Positions 25,687-34,619 of a stretch of DNA of 64,000 nt are shown here, piece after piece. The stretch comes from Frigoribacterium sp. SL97 (GTDB lineage: Bacteria > Actinomycetota > Actinomycetes > Actinomycetales > Microbacteriaceae). Where the stretch lies: assembly GCF_026625765.1 (NCBI RefSeq), contig NZ_CP113062.1, positions 1,860,001 through 1,924,000 of the forward strand, written 5' to 3'. The notes under the pieces are model-generated. The model searched no databases. It was not told the origin of the DNA and saw only the letters and a program-made list of their open reading frames with translations. The position numbers and the translations under genes were made by a program. Numbering within the stretch: position 1 is the first letter of the stretch; each line of letters starts with the position of its first letter.

Positions 25687-27075
25687 ATGACTCGACGAAT
25701 CCGGTTCAACGCCTTCGACATGAACTGCGTGGGGCACCAGTCCCCCGGTCTCTGGCGGCACCCCGACGACCGCTCGGCCGACTACACGAAGCTGAGCTAC
25801 TGGACCTCCCTCGCGCGCCTCCTCGAGAAGGGCGTCTTCGACGGGCTCTTCATCGCCGACGTGCTCGGCACGTACGACGTCTACGGCGGCAACCACGACG
25901 CGGCGTTGCGCAACGGCACCCAGACCCCGGTCGGCGACCCGGTGCTGCTCGTCTCGGCCATGGCCGCCGCGACCGAGCACCTGGGCTTCGGCATCACCGC
26001 CGGCACGGCCTACGAGCACCCCTACCCGTTCGCCCGGCGCATGTCGACTCTCGACCACCTGACGGAGGGGCGGATCGGCTGGAACGTCGTCACCGGCTAC
26101 CTGCCGAGCGCCGCCCGCAACATGGGGGCCGACGACCAGCTCGACCACGACACCCGGTACGACCAGGCCGACGAGTACCTCGAGGTCCTGTACAAGCTGT
26201 GGGAGGGGTCGTGGGAGGACGACGCGGTCGTCCGCAACCGTGAGTCCGGCGTCTTCACCGACCCGGCCAAGGTGCACGAGATCAGGCACGACGGCACCTA
26301 TTACAAGGTGCCCGGCATCCACATCGCCGAGCCCAGCCCACAGCGCACCCCCGTGATCTACCAGGCGGGTGCCTCGCCGCGGGGCATCCGCTTCGCCGCC
26401 GGCAACGCCGAGTCGATCTTCGTCGCGGCCCCGACCAAGGAACGCCTGGCCGCGACGGTCGGCAAGATCCGGGACGCGCTCGAGGCCGCGGGCCGCGGCC
26501 GCTACTCGGCGCGCATCTACACGTTGCTGACGATCATCACCGACGCCACCCCCCAGGCCGCCCGGGCCAAGCACGACGAGTACCGGCGCTACGCCTCGCA
26601 CGAGGGCGCCCTGACGCTCATGTCGGGCTGGATGGGCGTCGACCTCTCGACCTACTCGCTCGACGACCCGGTGGGTGACGTCGAGAGCAACGCCATCCAG
26701 TCGGCCCTCGCGAACTTCCAGGCGCAGGCGGGTGACACGGGCGCGGAGTGGACGATCCGCGACATCGCCGAGGCGGCCGGGATCGGCGGTCTCGGGCCCC
26801 GCATCGTCGGGTCCGGCGAGGAGATCGCCGACCAGCTCCAGGAGTGGGTCGACGAGACCGACGTCGACGGGTTCAACCTCGCCTACGCCATCACTCCGGG
26901 CACGTTCGAGGACGTCGTCGAGCACGTGATCCCCGTGCTCCAGGCGCGGGGCGTCTATCCCACCGAGTACGAACCGGGCACGCTGCGGCAGAAGCTGTTC
27001 GGGCGCGGAGACCGGTTGCCGGACGAGCACCACGGGGCGCGGTACAAGGTCTCGACCGGAGCCCGCGTCGGCTGA
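25687..27075 (+). CDS. NtaA/SnaA/DszA-family FMN-dependent monooxygenase
   Basis: A flavin-dependent, two-component type monooxygenase of the luciferase-like superfamily, 462 residues. Typical family segments are IRFNAFDMN at the N-terminus, GHQSPGLWRHPDD, ARRMSTLDHLTEGRIGWNVV and PQRTPVIYQAGASPRG. Members oxidise nitrilotriacetate, EDTA, dibenzothiophene sulfone or similar compounds; the substrate here is unknown, and no flavin reductase gene is adjacent. ATG 25687 is the natural start; the region upstream is shared with the divergent MFS promoter. Confidence 0.92.
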   Translation: MTRRIRFNAFDMNCVGHQSPGLWRHPDDRSADYTKLSYWTSLARLLEKGVFDGLFIADVLGTYDVYGGNHDAALRNGTQTPVGDPVLLVSAMAAATEHLGFGITAGTAYEHPYPFARRMSTLDHLTEGRIGWNVVTGYLPSAARNMGADDQLDHDTRYDQADEYLEVLYKLWEGSWEDDAVVRNRESGVFTDPAKVHEIRHDGTYYKVPGIHIAEPSPQRTPVIYQAGASPRGIRFAAGNAESIFVAAPTKERLAATVGKIRDALEAAGRGRYSARIYTLLTIITDATPQAARAKHDEYRRYASHEGALTLMSGWMGVDLSTYSLDDPVGDVESNAIQSALANFQAQAGDTGAEWTIRDIAEAAGIGGLGPRIVGSGEEIADQLQEWVDETDVDGFNLAYAITPGTFEDVVEHVIPVLQARGVYPTEYEPGTLRQKLFGRGDRLPDEHHGARYKVSTGARVG

Positions 27076-27112
27076 CGGAGGCCCTGCGGGGCGAGGATCT
27101 GAGGATCGTTAC

Positions 27113-27144
27113 AACGGCGTGTCGGCGAAAGTCGACACGCCGTT
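27113..27144 (+). terminator. Hairpin terminator after monooxygenase gene
   Basis: A 12-bp perfect stem (AACGGCGTGTCG and its complement) with an eight-base loop, followed by CCC rather than a T run. The rest of the 233-base gap to the next gene contains a TAGTGT box (27243-27248) and nothing else I can assign. Confidence 0.65.
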
Positions 27145-27308
27145 CCCATCGGGGCTTTCATCTGCCGGATTTCATAACGGCAGGCGACTCCCGGGCTCCC
27201 GGACGGGTGGTCGGCGACATGACGCGGCGTGGGGGGCGTGGTTAGTGTGGACGCCGGTCGCCTCTCGGGGAAGCGACGATTCGGACTGATGGTCGTTGCT
27301 CAGAGGAG

Positions 27309-27968
27309 ATGGTCTGCTTGGCGTGGGATTTCGTGGTGGACCGGTGGAGCCAGATCTGGTTCGCCTCATGGCAACACTTCTCGCTCGTGGTGCAGTGCCT
27401 CGTCCTGGCGGTCGTCGTCTCGGTCGGCCTCGCCGCCCTGGTGCACCGCAACCCGACGCTCTACGCGCTGGCCAACGGGGTGTCGGCCGTGGGGCTGACC
27501 CTTCCGTCGTTCGCGCTGGTCGGCCTGCTCATCCCCTTCGCGGGGTTCGGCGTCGCGCCGTCGGTCATCGTCGTCACGTTCTTCGCCGCACTGCCGATCC
27601 TGCGGAACGCCGTCGTCGGCCTCCACGAGGTCGACGGTTCGCTCGTCGAGTCGGCTCGCGGCATCGGCATGGGGCGCTTCCGGACCCTGGCGACCGTCCA
27701 GATGCCCCTCGCCTGGCCGATCATCCTCACCGGCGTGCGCGTCAGCGCGCAGATGGTGATGGGCATCGCCGCGGTCGCGGCGTACGCGCTCGGCCCGGGC
27801 CTCGGCGGCTTCATCTTCTCGGGCCTGTCCCGACTGGGCGGCGCGAACGCGCTCGCCTCCGTGGTCACGGGCGTGGTGGGCGTGGTCCTCCTCGCCCTCG
27901 TCCTCGACCTCCTCCTCGTCGGCCTCGGCCGCCTGACCATCTCGAGAGGCATCCGTGTCCAGAACTGA
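27309..27968 (+). CDS. Glycine betaine/choline ABC transporter permease (OpuBB-like)
   Basis: One of two membrane permeases of an osmoprotectant importer, about 219 residues with five to six hydrophobic helices. The permease signature is LVESARGIGMGRFRTLATVQMPLAWP (residues about 112-137), equivalent to the EAA loop. ATG 27309 lies almost on top of the ribosome site AGAGGAG; TTG 27318 has a better nine-base spacing and may be the true start. It is the first gene of a four-gene operon and overlaps the ATPase gene by 14 bases. Confidence 0.9.
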   Translation: MVCLAWDFVVDRWSQIWFASWQHFSLVVQCLVLAVVVSVGLAALVHRNPTLYALANGVSAVGLTLPSFALVGLLIPFAGFGVAPSVIVVTFFAALPILRNAVVGLHEVDGSLVESARGIGMGRFRTLATVQMPLAWPIILTGVRVSAQMVMGIAAVAAYALGPGLGGFIFSGLSRLGGANALASVVTGVVGVVLLALVLDLLLVGLGRLTISRGIRVQN

Positions 27969-29217
27969 CCCCACCCGCGCCTCCTCGTCCCCCTCGGACG
28001 AGGTCTCGGGCCGCAGCATCACCCTCGACCAGGTCACCAAGCGGTACCCCGGCCAGGCCGAGCCGGCCGTCGACGGCATCACGCTCGAGATCCCGGCCGG
28101 CAAGATCGTCATGCTCGTCGGACCGTCGGGGTGCGGCAAGACCACGACCCTCAAGATGATCAACCGGCTGATCGAGCCCACCGAGGGGCGGATCGTCCTG
28201 GACGGCGACGACGTCACCTCGATCGACGGCGACGAGTTGCGCCGCCGCATCGGCTACGTGATCCAGGCCGGCGGGTTGTTCCCGCACATGACCGTCGGGG
28301 CGAACATCGCCATCGTCCCGAAGATGCTCGGTTGGTCGAAGGAGCGCATCGCCGCCCGCGTCGACGAGCTGCTCGAACTCGTGTCGCTCGATCCGGCCAC
28401 GTACCGCGACCGTTACCCGCGTGAGCTCTCGGGTGGTCAGCAGCAGCGCGTCGGCGTCGCGCGGGCACTGGCGGCGGACCCGCCCGTGTTGCTGATGGAC
28501 GAGCCCTTCGGTGCCGTCGACCCCATCACCCGCCAGCGCCTGCAGGACGAGCTGATCAACATCCAGCACGAGCTGCAGAAGACCATCGTCATCGTCACCC
28601 ACGACTTCGACGAGGCCGTGAAGCTCGGCGACTGGATCGTCATCTTCTCCGAGGGCGCGCACATCGTGCAGTACGACACCCCGGAGCGCATCCTCGCCGA
28701 GCCGGCGAACGAGTTCGTCGAGAACTTCATCGGGTCGGGGGCCGGCCTCAAGCAGCTGACGCTGACGCGCGTCCGTGACGTCGACCTCGCCGAGGCCGTC
28801 GTCGCCCGAGCGGGCGACTCGGCCGCCGACGTCCTCGCCCGGGTCGAGGCGGCCGGTCACGGCCACGCGGTCGTCGTGGACGACCGGGAACGCCCCGTCT
28901 CGTGGCCCTCGCGCCGCCAGCTCGGCCGTCTCGACGTGCTGGGCTCGTCACCCGACGCCGACCTGCCGGTCATCGGCAGCGGCGCCACCCTCAACGACGC
29001 CCTGGACACGATGCTCGTCTCGAGTGCGGGTGCGGCCCTCGTCACCGGTCGACGCGACGCCTTCATCGGCGTCATCACGGTCGAGGTCGTCATGGAGGCC
29101 ATCACGCGGGCGCGCGCGTCGGCCGCCGAGGCCCACCACGACGCTCCGGTGGGCACCAACACGGGCTCCTTCGACGTCGTGCCGGGAGCCCCCGTCGACG
29201 AGAAGGACGCGGCGTGA
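27955..29217 (+). CDS. Glycine betaine/choline ABC transporter ATP-binding protein with CBS domain
   Basis: Powers import of betaine-type osmoprotectants, 420 residues. Walker A is GPSGCGKT (56-63), the ABC signature is LSGGQQQR (158-165), Walker B ends LLMDEP (179-184) and the H loop is VTHDFDEA. A C-terminal CBS-type regulatory region (about 265-390, with VLARVEAAGHGHAVVVDD and SAGAALVTGRRDAFIGVITV) is typical of OpuA/OpuC ATPases that sense ionic strength or c-di-AMP. The GTG start has GAGAGG five bases upstream. It is translationally coupled to both permease genes. Confidence 0.93.
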   Translation: MSRTDPTRASSSPSDEVSGRSITLDQVTKRYPGQAEPAVDGITLEIPAGKIVMLVGPSGCGKTTTLKMINRLIEPTEGRIVLDGDDVTSIDGDELRRRIGYVIQAGGLFPHMTVGANIAIVPKMLGWSKERIAARVDELLELVSLDPATYRDRYPRELSGGQQQRVGVARALAADPPVLLMDEPFGAVDPITRQRLQDELINIQHELQKTIVIVTHDFDEAVKLGDWIVIFSEGAHIVQYDTPERILAEPANEFVENFIGSGAGLKQLTLTRVRDVDLAEAVVARAGDSAADVLARVEAAGHGHAVVVDDRERPVSWPSRRQLGRLDVLGSSPDADLPVIGSGATLNDALDTMLVSSAGAALVTGRRDAFIGVITVEVVMEAITRARASAAEAHHDAPVGTNTGSFDVVPGAPVDEKDAA

Positions 29218-30002
29218 CCGCCTCGGTCGCCCTGGCCTCGGTCGACGGACGCTCGTCCGGCCGGCGGGGGCCCCGCCCGGCGTGGCTCGGACTGCTCGTG
29301 CAACCCGTGGCCGTGTTCGCCGTGTTCGCGGCATTCGTCGCGTGGTTGACCACGGCCGACCTGACGACGGCCGAACGGACCACCCTCAACCCCTCCGACC
29401 TGCTGGCCTACACGGGCGAGCACCTGGCGTTGACCTTCGTCTCCGCGGCGATCGTCCTCGTCCTCGCCATCCCCCTCGGCGTGCTGCTCACCCGGCGGCC
29501 GTTCGTGCGCATCAGCGGTCCCGTCCTGGTCCTCGCGAACTTCGGCCAGGCCGCGCCGGCCATCGGACTCATCGTGCTGCTCGCGTTCTGGCTCGGCTTC
29601 ACCTTCTGGGCTGCGGTGGTCGCCCTCGTGCTGTACGCGGCACTTCCGGTGCTGCGCAACACCATGATCGGACTGCAGAGCGTCGACGCCCGCCTCGTCG
29701 AGGCCGGTCGGGGCATGGGGATGAGCGCGTCGTCCGTCCTGCTCAAGGTCGAGCTGCCGCTGGCCGTCCCCGTGATGCTCTCCGGCATCCGCACGGCCCT
29801 CGTGCTGCTCGTGGGGTCGGCGGCCCTCGCCACGTTCATCGGTGCCGGCGGCCTGGGGCTGCTGATCACCACCGGGGTCAACCTGTTCCTGCCGCGGGTC
29901 CTCGTCTCCGGGGCCCTGCTCATCGCCCTGCTCGCCCTCTTGATCGACTGGCTGGGCCGTGTGGTCGAGTACGTCGCCCGTCCGAAGGGACTCCGCGCAT
30001 GA
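29214..30002 (+). CDS. Glycine betaine/choline ABC transporter permease (OpuBD-like)
   Basis: The second permease, 262 residues, with six hydrophobic segments. The cytoplasmic loop signature is LVEAGRGMGMSASSVLLKVE. A periplasmic loop precedes the ABC permease core (TTLNPSDLLAYTGEHLALTF). The GTG start overlaps the ATPase stop as GTGA and has GAGAAGGA upstream; longer in-frame translations upstream read the ATPase gene in a wrong frame. Two different permeases imply a heterodimeric channel. Confidence 0.92.
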   Translation: MTASVALASVDGRSSGRRGPRPAWLGLLVQPVAVFAVFAAFVAWLTTADLTTAERTTLNPSDLLAYTGEHLALTFVSAAIVLVLAIPLGVLLTRRPFVRISGPVLVLANFGQAAPAIGLIVLLAFWLGFTFWAAVVALVLYAALPVLRNTMIGLQSVDARLVEAGRGMGMSASSVLLKVELPLAVPVMLSGIRTALVLLVGSAALATFIGAGGLGLLITTGVNLFLPRVLVSGALLIALLALLIDWLGRVVEYVARPKGLRA

Positions 30003-31012
30003 CCGTCTCCCGCCTCCCCCGACGACTGCGTCGCGCCTCCTCGTCCCTCGCCGTGATCGGCGCCGCGACGCTCGCCCTGACCGGGTGCGGCCTGCAACCG
30101 GCGACGGCGTTCGTGCCCGCTGTGGCGCCCGGCTCGATCCGAGCCGTCGAGGGGTTGCCCGACGACGCGGCGATCACCGTGACGGCGAAGAACTTCACCG
30201 AGCAGTTGATCCTCGGGAAGATCGCCGTGCTCGCCGCGCAGGCCGCGGGCTTCGAGGTGACCGACATGACGAACGTGCCCGGGTCGGTGGCGGTGCGACA
30301 GCTGATGCTCGACGGGACGGCCGACATGACCTACGAGTACACCGGCACCGCCTGGCTGACCTATCTCGCCGAGGCGGAGGGCATCCCCGACCAGCAGGAG
30401 CAGTACGAGGCCGTCCGCGACGCGGACGCCGACAACGGCCTGACCTGGCTCGAGCCGGCGCCCCTCAACAACACCTACGCCATGGCGGTCCGGGCCGAGG
30501 CCGTTCCCGAGCTCGGCGACATCACGTCGCTCTCCCAGATCGCCGACCTGCCCGTCGAGCAGCGCACCTTCTGCGTCGAGGCCGAGTTCAACTCGAGGGC
30601 CGACGGGTTCGCGCCCATGCTCGCGGCGTACGGGCTCGAACTCGGCGCCGCCGACGGCGTGCCGACGAGCAACGTGAGCATCCTGGACACGGGCACGGTC
30701 TACACCGCGACCGACCGGGGCAGCTGCAACTTCGGCGAGGTCTTCACCACGGACGGCCGGATCGACTCGCTCGACCTCGACGTGCTGGAGGACGACCAGG
30801 GCTTCTTCCCCGCCTACAACGCGGCACCCGTCCTCTCGACGGCCACCCTCCAGGAGTACCCGCAGCTGGCCGAGGTGTACGACGAGATCTCGCCGGCCCT
30901 CACGGACACCGAGATGCGACGACTCAACCTGGCGGTCGACGTCGAGGGTGAAGAGCCCGCCGACGTGGCCTTCGACTGGATGGTCGAGCAGGGATTCGTC
31001 ACCCGTCCGTGA
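29999..31012 (+). CDS. Glycine betaine/choline-binding lipoprotein (OpuBC/ProX-like)
   Basis: The extracellular substrate-binding protein of the importer, 337 residues. A signal peptide ends in lipobox LTGC with Cys30 as lipid anchor. The mature domain shows the QAT-family pattern: ITVTAKNFTEQLILGKIAVL at the start, MLDGTADMTYEYTGTAW (aromatic cage residues) and LNLAVDVEGEEPADVAFDWM at the end. The ATG overlaps the permease stop (ATGA). It should be matured with help from Lnt. A strong terminator follows 31 bases downstream. Confidence 0.92.
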   Translation: MTVSRLPRRLRRASSSLAVIGAATLALTGCGLQPATAFVPAVAPGSIRAVEGLPDDAAITVTAKNFTEQLILGKIAVLAAQAAGFEVTDMTNVPGSVAVRQLMLDGTADMTYEYTGTAWLTYLAEAEGIPDQQEQYEAVRDADADNGLTWLEPAPLNNTYAMAVRAEAVPELGDITSLSQIADLPVEQRTFCVEAEFNSRADGFAPMLAAYGLELGAADGVPTSNVSILDTGTVYTATDRGSCNFGEVFTTDGRIDSLDLDVLEDDQGFFPAYNAAPVLSTATLQEYPQLAEVYDEISPALTDTEMRRLNLAVDVEGEEPADVAFDWMVEQGFVTRP

Positions 31013-31043
31013 CACGCGGACGAGGGTGATTGTGACGGGTGAT

Positions 31044-31073
31044 GCGCCCCCCGGCCGAAGGGCCGGGGGGCGC
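31044..31073 (+). terminator. Strong terminator after the osmoprotectant operon
   Basis: A 13-bp stem (GCGCCCCCCGGCC and complement) with loop GAAG, followed by TGTCC. Confidence 0.8.
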
Positions 31074-31707
31074 TGTCCGTCTGTACCCCACCTGCGCCCC
31101 ACACACCGGGGGTGACGGGAGATGAACGACACCTGTCGGGGTGGTGAACGGCGCGGACGGCGGCGTGTCGACCGTCGGTCCGGACGTGGTGTCACCGGCC
31201 TGAACAGGTCTTTTGCGTGTCACGCGCCGCGCGCCACCGCCCGCCTGGAACGGGACGCGCCATGGCCGCGCTTTTCACGGCTTCTTGTCATCCCCGCACG
31301 GGTGACATCGCGGGGTCCGAGGGTCACCCGTTCGGGTGTCGGCAACAGGGGGGACACGATCGCCCCCGAACGGGGGGTCTTGTTAGACTCCTGTGGCGGG
31401 TGCCCCCCGAACTAGAGTCACAGCATCCTCCTGGTCGACCCGAAATCGCCAGGAACCGAGAAACCCGACCCTCTCCACCGGGAGCATCTGCTCCCGTCAC
31501 CGCACCGACCCGAATCGTGCGTCGAGCAGACCCGCTGCCCGGCGCGCCCGTCGCCGCCCGGCCGACGTCGCGCACCATCGTGACGTCCGTGCTCCGGCGC
31601 GACGCCTGGGCGGTCGATCGAACCCGAACCTCGATCGACCGCCCGCCACCGCCCCCGTCGTCACCACCGACGTGGGCGTGCCGTCGCCTACCCGAACCCG
31701 AGACCCG
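31074..31707 (+). promoter_or_regulatory. Long non-coding leader/promoter region of the polymer operon
   Basis: This 634-base stretch has no gene I can support; its open frames give Arg/Pro/Ser-rich, non-protein-like sequence. TANNNT boxes occur at 31384-31389 (TAGACT) and 31413-31418 (TAGAGT). They would give a 5' leader of about 280-310 nt before ATG 31708. A hairpin CGGGAGCA-TC-TGCTCCCG lies at 31479-31496, and GC-rich inverted repeats (CACCCGTTCGGGTG and GCCCCCGAACGGGGG) lie just upstream at about 31325-31376. I could not match a known riboswitch. Confidence 0.5.
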
Positions 31708-33279
31708 ATGTCCAGCACGCAGAGCGAACTCCGCTCACTCCTGGTCGGACCGTCGTCACCCCGACGGATCGATCCCCCGTTCGACCTGACCGAGTCGGAC
31801 GGCCCCCTCGCGGCGCCCGCCGCGACGCACGACGCCGAGTCCGGCGCCGCCTGGGCTCGCCGCTACCGGCGCCGGCTCCGCCTCGTCGACACGGCCGTCC
31901 TGACCCTGAGCATCGTCGGTGCCGTCGTGGTGGACGCCGCGAGGGCCATCGCCGCCGGTCGGGGCTCGGACGCGTCCACCCTGATCGAGTCGGTGGGTTC
32001 TCCCGTGCTCCCCGTCGTCGTCGGGCTGGTCTGGACCTTCTGCCTCACGCTGCACCGCACCCGCGACCTCGCGGTCGTCGGCAGCGGCGTCGTCGAGTAC
32101 AAGCGCCTCCTCACGGCGAGCGTCTGGGCCTTCGCCGTCGTGGCGATCGGGTTCGCCTCGGTCGGCCACATCGGCGGCGAGGGCTACTTCCTGGTGGCGC
32201 TGCCCGTCGGCGGTGCCGGCCTGGTCGTCGGCCGGTGGACCATGCGGCGCTGGCTCGAACGCCAGCGGGCCAAGGGCCACTACCTGTCGAGAGCCGTCAT
32301 CGTGGGATCGCGCGACGACATCGCCGACGTCGTCCGTCGCATCGACAAGACGAGCGGTGCCGTGTACGACGTCGTCGGGGCGGCCGTCCCGGACGCCGAC
32401 CCGAGGGGCATCGTGGTCGGAGGCCGCACCGTCCCCGTGGTGGCGGACCTCGACGGCGTCCCGCGTGCGGTCTGGCGCCTGGGCGCCGAGAGCGTGATCG
32501 TCGCCGGCGAACCGGGTCGTGGCCGGGAGTACCTGCGCGACCTCGGATGGTCGCTCGAAGGACGAGCGACGGAGCTCGTCATCGCCTCGCGACTGACGAA
32601 CGTCGCCGGGCCCCGCATCCACTACCGCCCGGTCGAGGGTCTCCCCCTCATGCACGTCGAGCTGCCGCAGTTCGACGGCCCGCGACACGCCCTCAAGCGT
32701 CTGTCCGACCTCGCACTGGCGTCCGCCGCGCTCGTCGTCCTCGCGCCGGTGTTCGCCGTCGTCGCCCTCGCGGTGCGGCTCGACGGTCCCGGCCCGGTGC
32801 TGTTCCGTCAGCGCAGGGTCGGCCGTGACGGGCGCACCTTCGAGATGCTGAAGTTCCGCTCCATGGTCGTCGACGCCGAGAGTCGGCTCGCCGGCCTCGC
32901 GCAGGCGGACGAGGGAGCCGGCCTGCTCTTCAAGATGAAGTCCGACCCGCGGGTCACCCGCGTGGGTGCCGTCCTCCGTCGGTGGTCGCTCGACGAGCTG
33001 CCCCAACTGTGGAACATCGTCCGAGGCGACATGAGCGTCGTCGGGCCCCGGCCGCCCCTCCCTCGCGAGGTCGAGGGGTACGAGGACCACGTCCACCGAC
33101 GCCTGTACATCAAGCCCGGACTCACGGGCATGTGGCAGGTGAACGGACGCAGCGACCTCAGCTGGGAGGAGAGCGTCCGCCTCGACCTCTACTACGTCGA
33201 GAACTGGTCGCTGACGGTCGACTTCGTCATCATGTGGCGCACCGTCCGGGTCCTCTTCGAGCACCGGGGAGCGTATTGA
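31708..33279 (+). CDS. Polyprenyl-phosphate sugar phosphotransferase (WbaP/CpsE-like)
   Basis: Starts polymer synthesis by transferring a sugar-1-phosphate from its UDP form to undecaprenyl phosphate. The 523-residue protein has four to five N-terminal membrane helices (about 50-190), a CoA-binding-3-like middle domain (SRAVIVGSRDDIADVV) and a C-terminal bacterial sugar transferase domain from about 330. That domain contains a re-entrant hydrophobic helix, EMLKFRSMVVDAE, SLDELPQLWNIVRGDMSVVG and KPGLTGMWQVNGRS. I chose ATG 31708 because upstream in-frame sequence is low-complexity. It heads a five-gene operon; the next gene is 77 bases away. The sugar identity is unknown. Confidence 0.92.
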   Translation: MSSTQSELRSLLVGPSSPRRIDPPFDLTESDGPLAAPAATHDAESGAAWARRYRRRLRLVDTAVLTLSIVGAVVVDAARAIAAGRGSDASTLIESVGSPVLPVVVGLVWTFCLTLHRTRDLAVVGSGVVEYKRLLTASVWAFAVVAIGFASVGHIGGEGYFLVALPVGGAGLVVGRWTMRRWLERQRAKGHYLSRAVIVGSRDDIADVVRRIDKTSGAVYDVVGAAVPDADPRGIVVGGRTVPVVADLDGVPRAVWRLGAESVIVAGEPGRGREYLRDLGWSLEGRATELVIASRLTNVAGPRIHYRPVEGLPLMHVELPQFDGPRHALKRLSDLALASAALVVLAPVFAVVALAVRLDGPGPVLFRQRRVGRDGRTFEMLKFRSMVVDAESRLAGLAQADEGAGLLFKMKSDPRVTRVGAVLRRWSLDELPQLWNIVRGDMSVVGPRPPLPREVEGYEDHVHRRLYIKPGLTGMWQVNGRSDLSWEESVRLDLYYVENWSLTVDFVIMWRTVRVLFEHRGAY

Positions 33280-33356
33280 CCCCCACCAGCAGCATCCGAG
33301 ACCACCGCGGGCCGTTCACGGGCCCGGACCACGCTCACGACGACAGGGGAGAGAGC

Positions 33357-34619
33357 ATGTCCGTCGACATCAGGCACTACCGGGACCGCGAGTCCGCACC
33401 GGCGACGACCGCCGCACCGATCCTGCGGGAGGACGCCCGGACGGGCGTCGACCTGCCCGAACTCCCCCGCCGCCGGAGGGGATCGCGGCGCAGCCGGGTG
33501 CTGCTGGTGCACTCGTCCGACGAGATGTACGGCTCGGACCGGATCGTCCTCGAGGTGGTCGGTGAGCTCGCCGCCCGCGACGACCTCGACGTGACGGTCT
33601 GGCTGCCCTCCGACGTGTCCGTCGGGCCCCTGGGGCCGAGGCTGCGCGAGCTCGGGGCGCGCGTCGAGCGCACGCCCCTCCCGATCCTGCGCCGGACCCG
33701 GCTCGGACCGCTCGGACTCGTCCGCCTGGCCCGCGACGCGGCGCGCACGGCGCTGAGACTGTCCGGGCGCCACTTCGACCTCGTCTACTGCGCCACGAGC
33801 GCCTGCCTGATCGTCGCGCCCGTCGCCCGGGCCATGGGCGTCCGCCGCGTCGTGGGGCACCTGCAGGAGCCCTGGAGCGACGGGGACCGTCGAGGCCTCC
33901 GTCCCCTGGCCCGCGCCTGCACCTCGTTGGTCGCCGTGTCGCGGTCGGTGCTCGACTCGTCCGGCCTCTCGGAGGACTCGCGCGCCGTCGTGGTCCACAA
34001 CGGCGTGTCGGACCGCTCGATCGCCGTCACCGACCGTGCCGAGGGTCGCGCGCCCCAGTACGTGGTCGCGAGTCGCTGGAACGGCCACAAGGGCCACGCG
34101 ACGCTCCTGACGGCCTGGAACGCGGCAGGCTGCCCCGGGCAGCTCGTCATCCTGGGCGGCCCGCCGGCCGTCGGCTCCTCCGTCGACGTGCCCGGTCTGG
34201 TCGCGGCGATCGTCTCGCGACCCGAGACCGTCACCGTCGTGGGAGAGGTCGACGACGCGTCGCCCTACCTCCGCGACGCCGACGCGGTCATCCTGCCGAC
34301 CGATACCCTCGAGGGCTTCGGACTCGTCACGCTCGAGGCGTTCAGCCAGGGGCGTCCCGTCATCGCCAGCCGCTCCGGCGGCCCGGAAGAAGTCGTCGAC
34401 GAGGGTCACACGGGCTGGCTCTTCGACCGTCGCGACGTCGACGGCCTGACCGAGATCCTGGCGTCGATGGACGTCTCCACCCTGGCCGTCGCCGGGCGCC
34501 ACGCCCGCGAGGCCTACCTCCAGCGGTTCACACCGGAACGCATGCGTCGCCGCATCGGCGCGGTCGTCACCCGCGAGCTGCACACGGCCGACGTCGACTC
34601 CCTGGCGGTGGCCTCGTGA
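33357..34619 (+). CDS. Glycosyltransferase family 4-like protein
   Basis: A 420-residue GT-B glycosyltransferase, probably adding a sugar to the lipid-linked intermediate made by the upstream enzyme. The acceptor domain contains SDEMYGSDRIVLEVVGELA. The donor domain shows VVASRWNGHKGHATLL, VVGEVDDASPYL and the nucleotide-sugar motif LEGFGLVTLEAFSQGRPVIA with the conserved E-x7-E. ATG 33357 has a good AGGGGAGAG site; in-frame codons upstream overlap the previous gene and look non-coding. Its stop overlaps the next gene's GTG. Confidence 0.9.
   Translation: MSVDIRHYRDRESAPATTAAPILREDARTGVDLPELPRRRRGSRRSRVLLVHSSDEMYGSDRIVLEVVGELAARDDLDVTVWLPSDVSVGPLGPRLRELGARVERTPLPILRRTRLGPLGLVRLARDAARTALRLSGRHFDLVYCATSACLIVAPVARAMGVRRVVGHLQEPWSDGDRRGLRPLARACTSLVAVSRSVLDSSGLSEDSRAVVVHNGVSDRSIAVTDRAEGRAPQYVVASRWNGHKGHATLLTAWNAAGCPGQLVILGGPPAVGSSVDVPGLVAAIVSRPETVTVVGEVDDASPYLRDADAVILPTDTLEGFGLVTLEAFSQGRPVIASRSGGPEEVVDEGHTGWLFDRRDVDGLTEILASMDVSTLAVAGRHAREAYLQRFTPERMRRRIGAVVTRELHTADVDSLAVAS

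Noticed and set aside
27145..27308. A possible riboswitch before the osmoprotectant operon
   Set aside because: Only one modest hairpin (GTCGC...GCGAC) and a -10-like box are visible; nothing matches a known aptamer and the leader is only about 55 bases.
28775..31012. A 745-codon frame joining the ATPase region to the betaine-binding protein
   Set aside because: Only the last 337 codons are protein-like, beginning with a lipoprotein signal at ATG 29999; the rest is an off-frame reading of the ATPase and permease genes.
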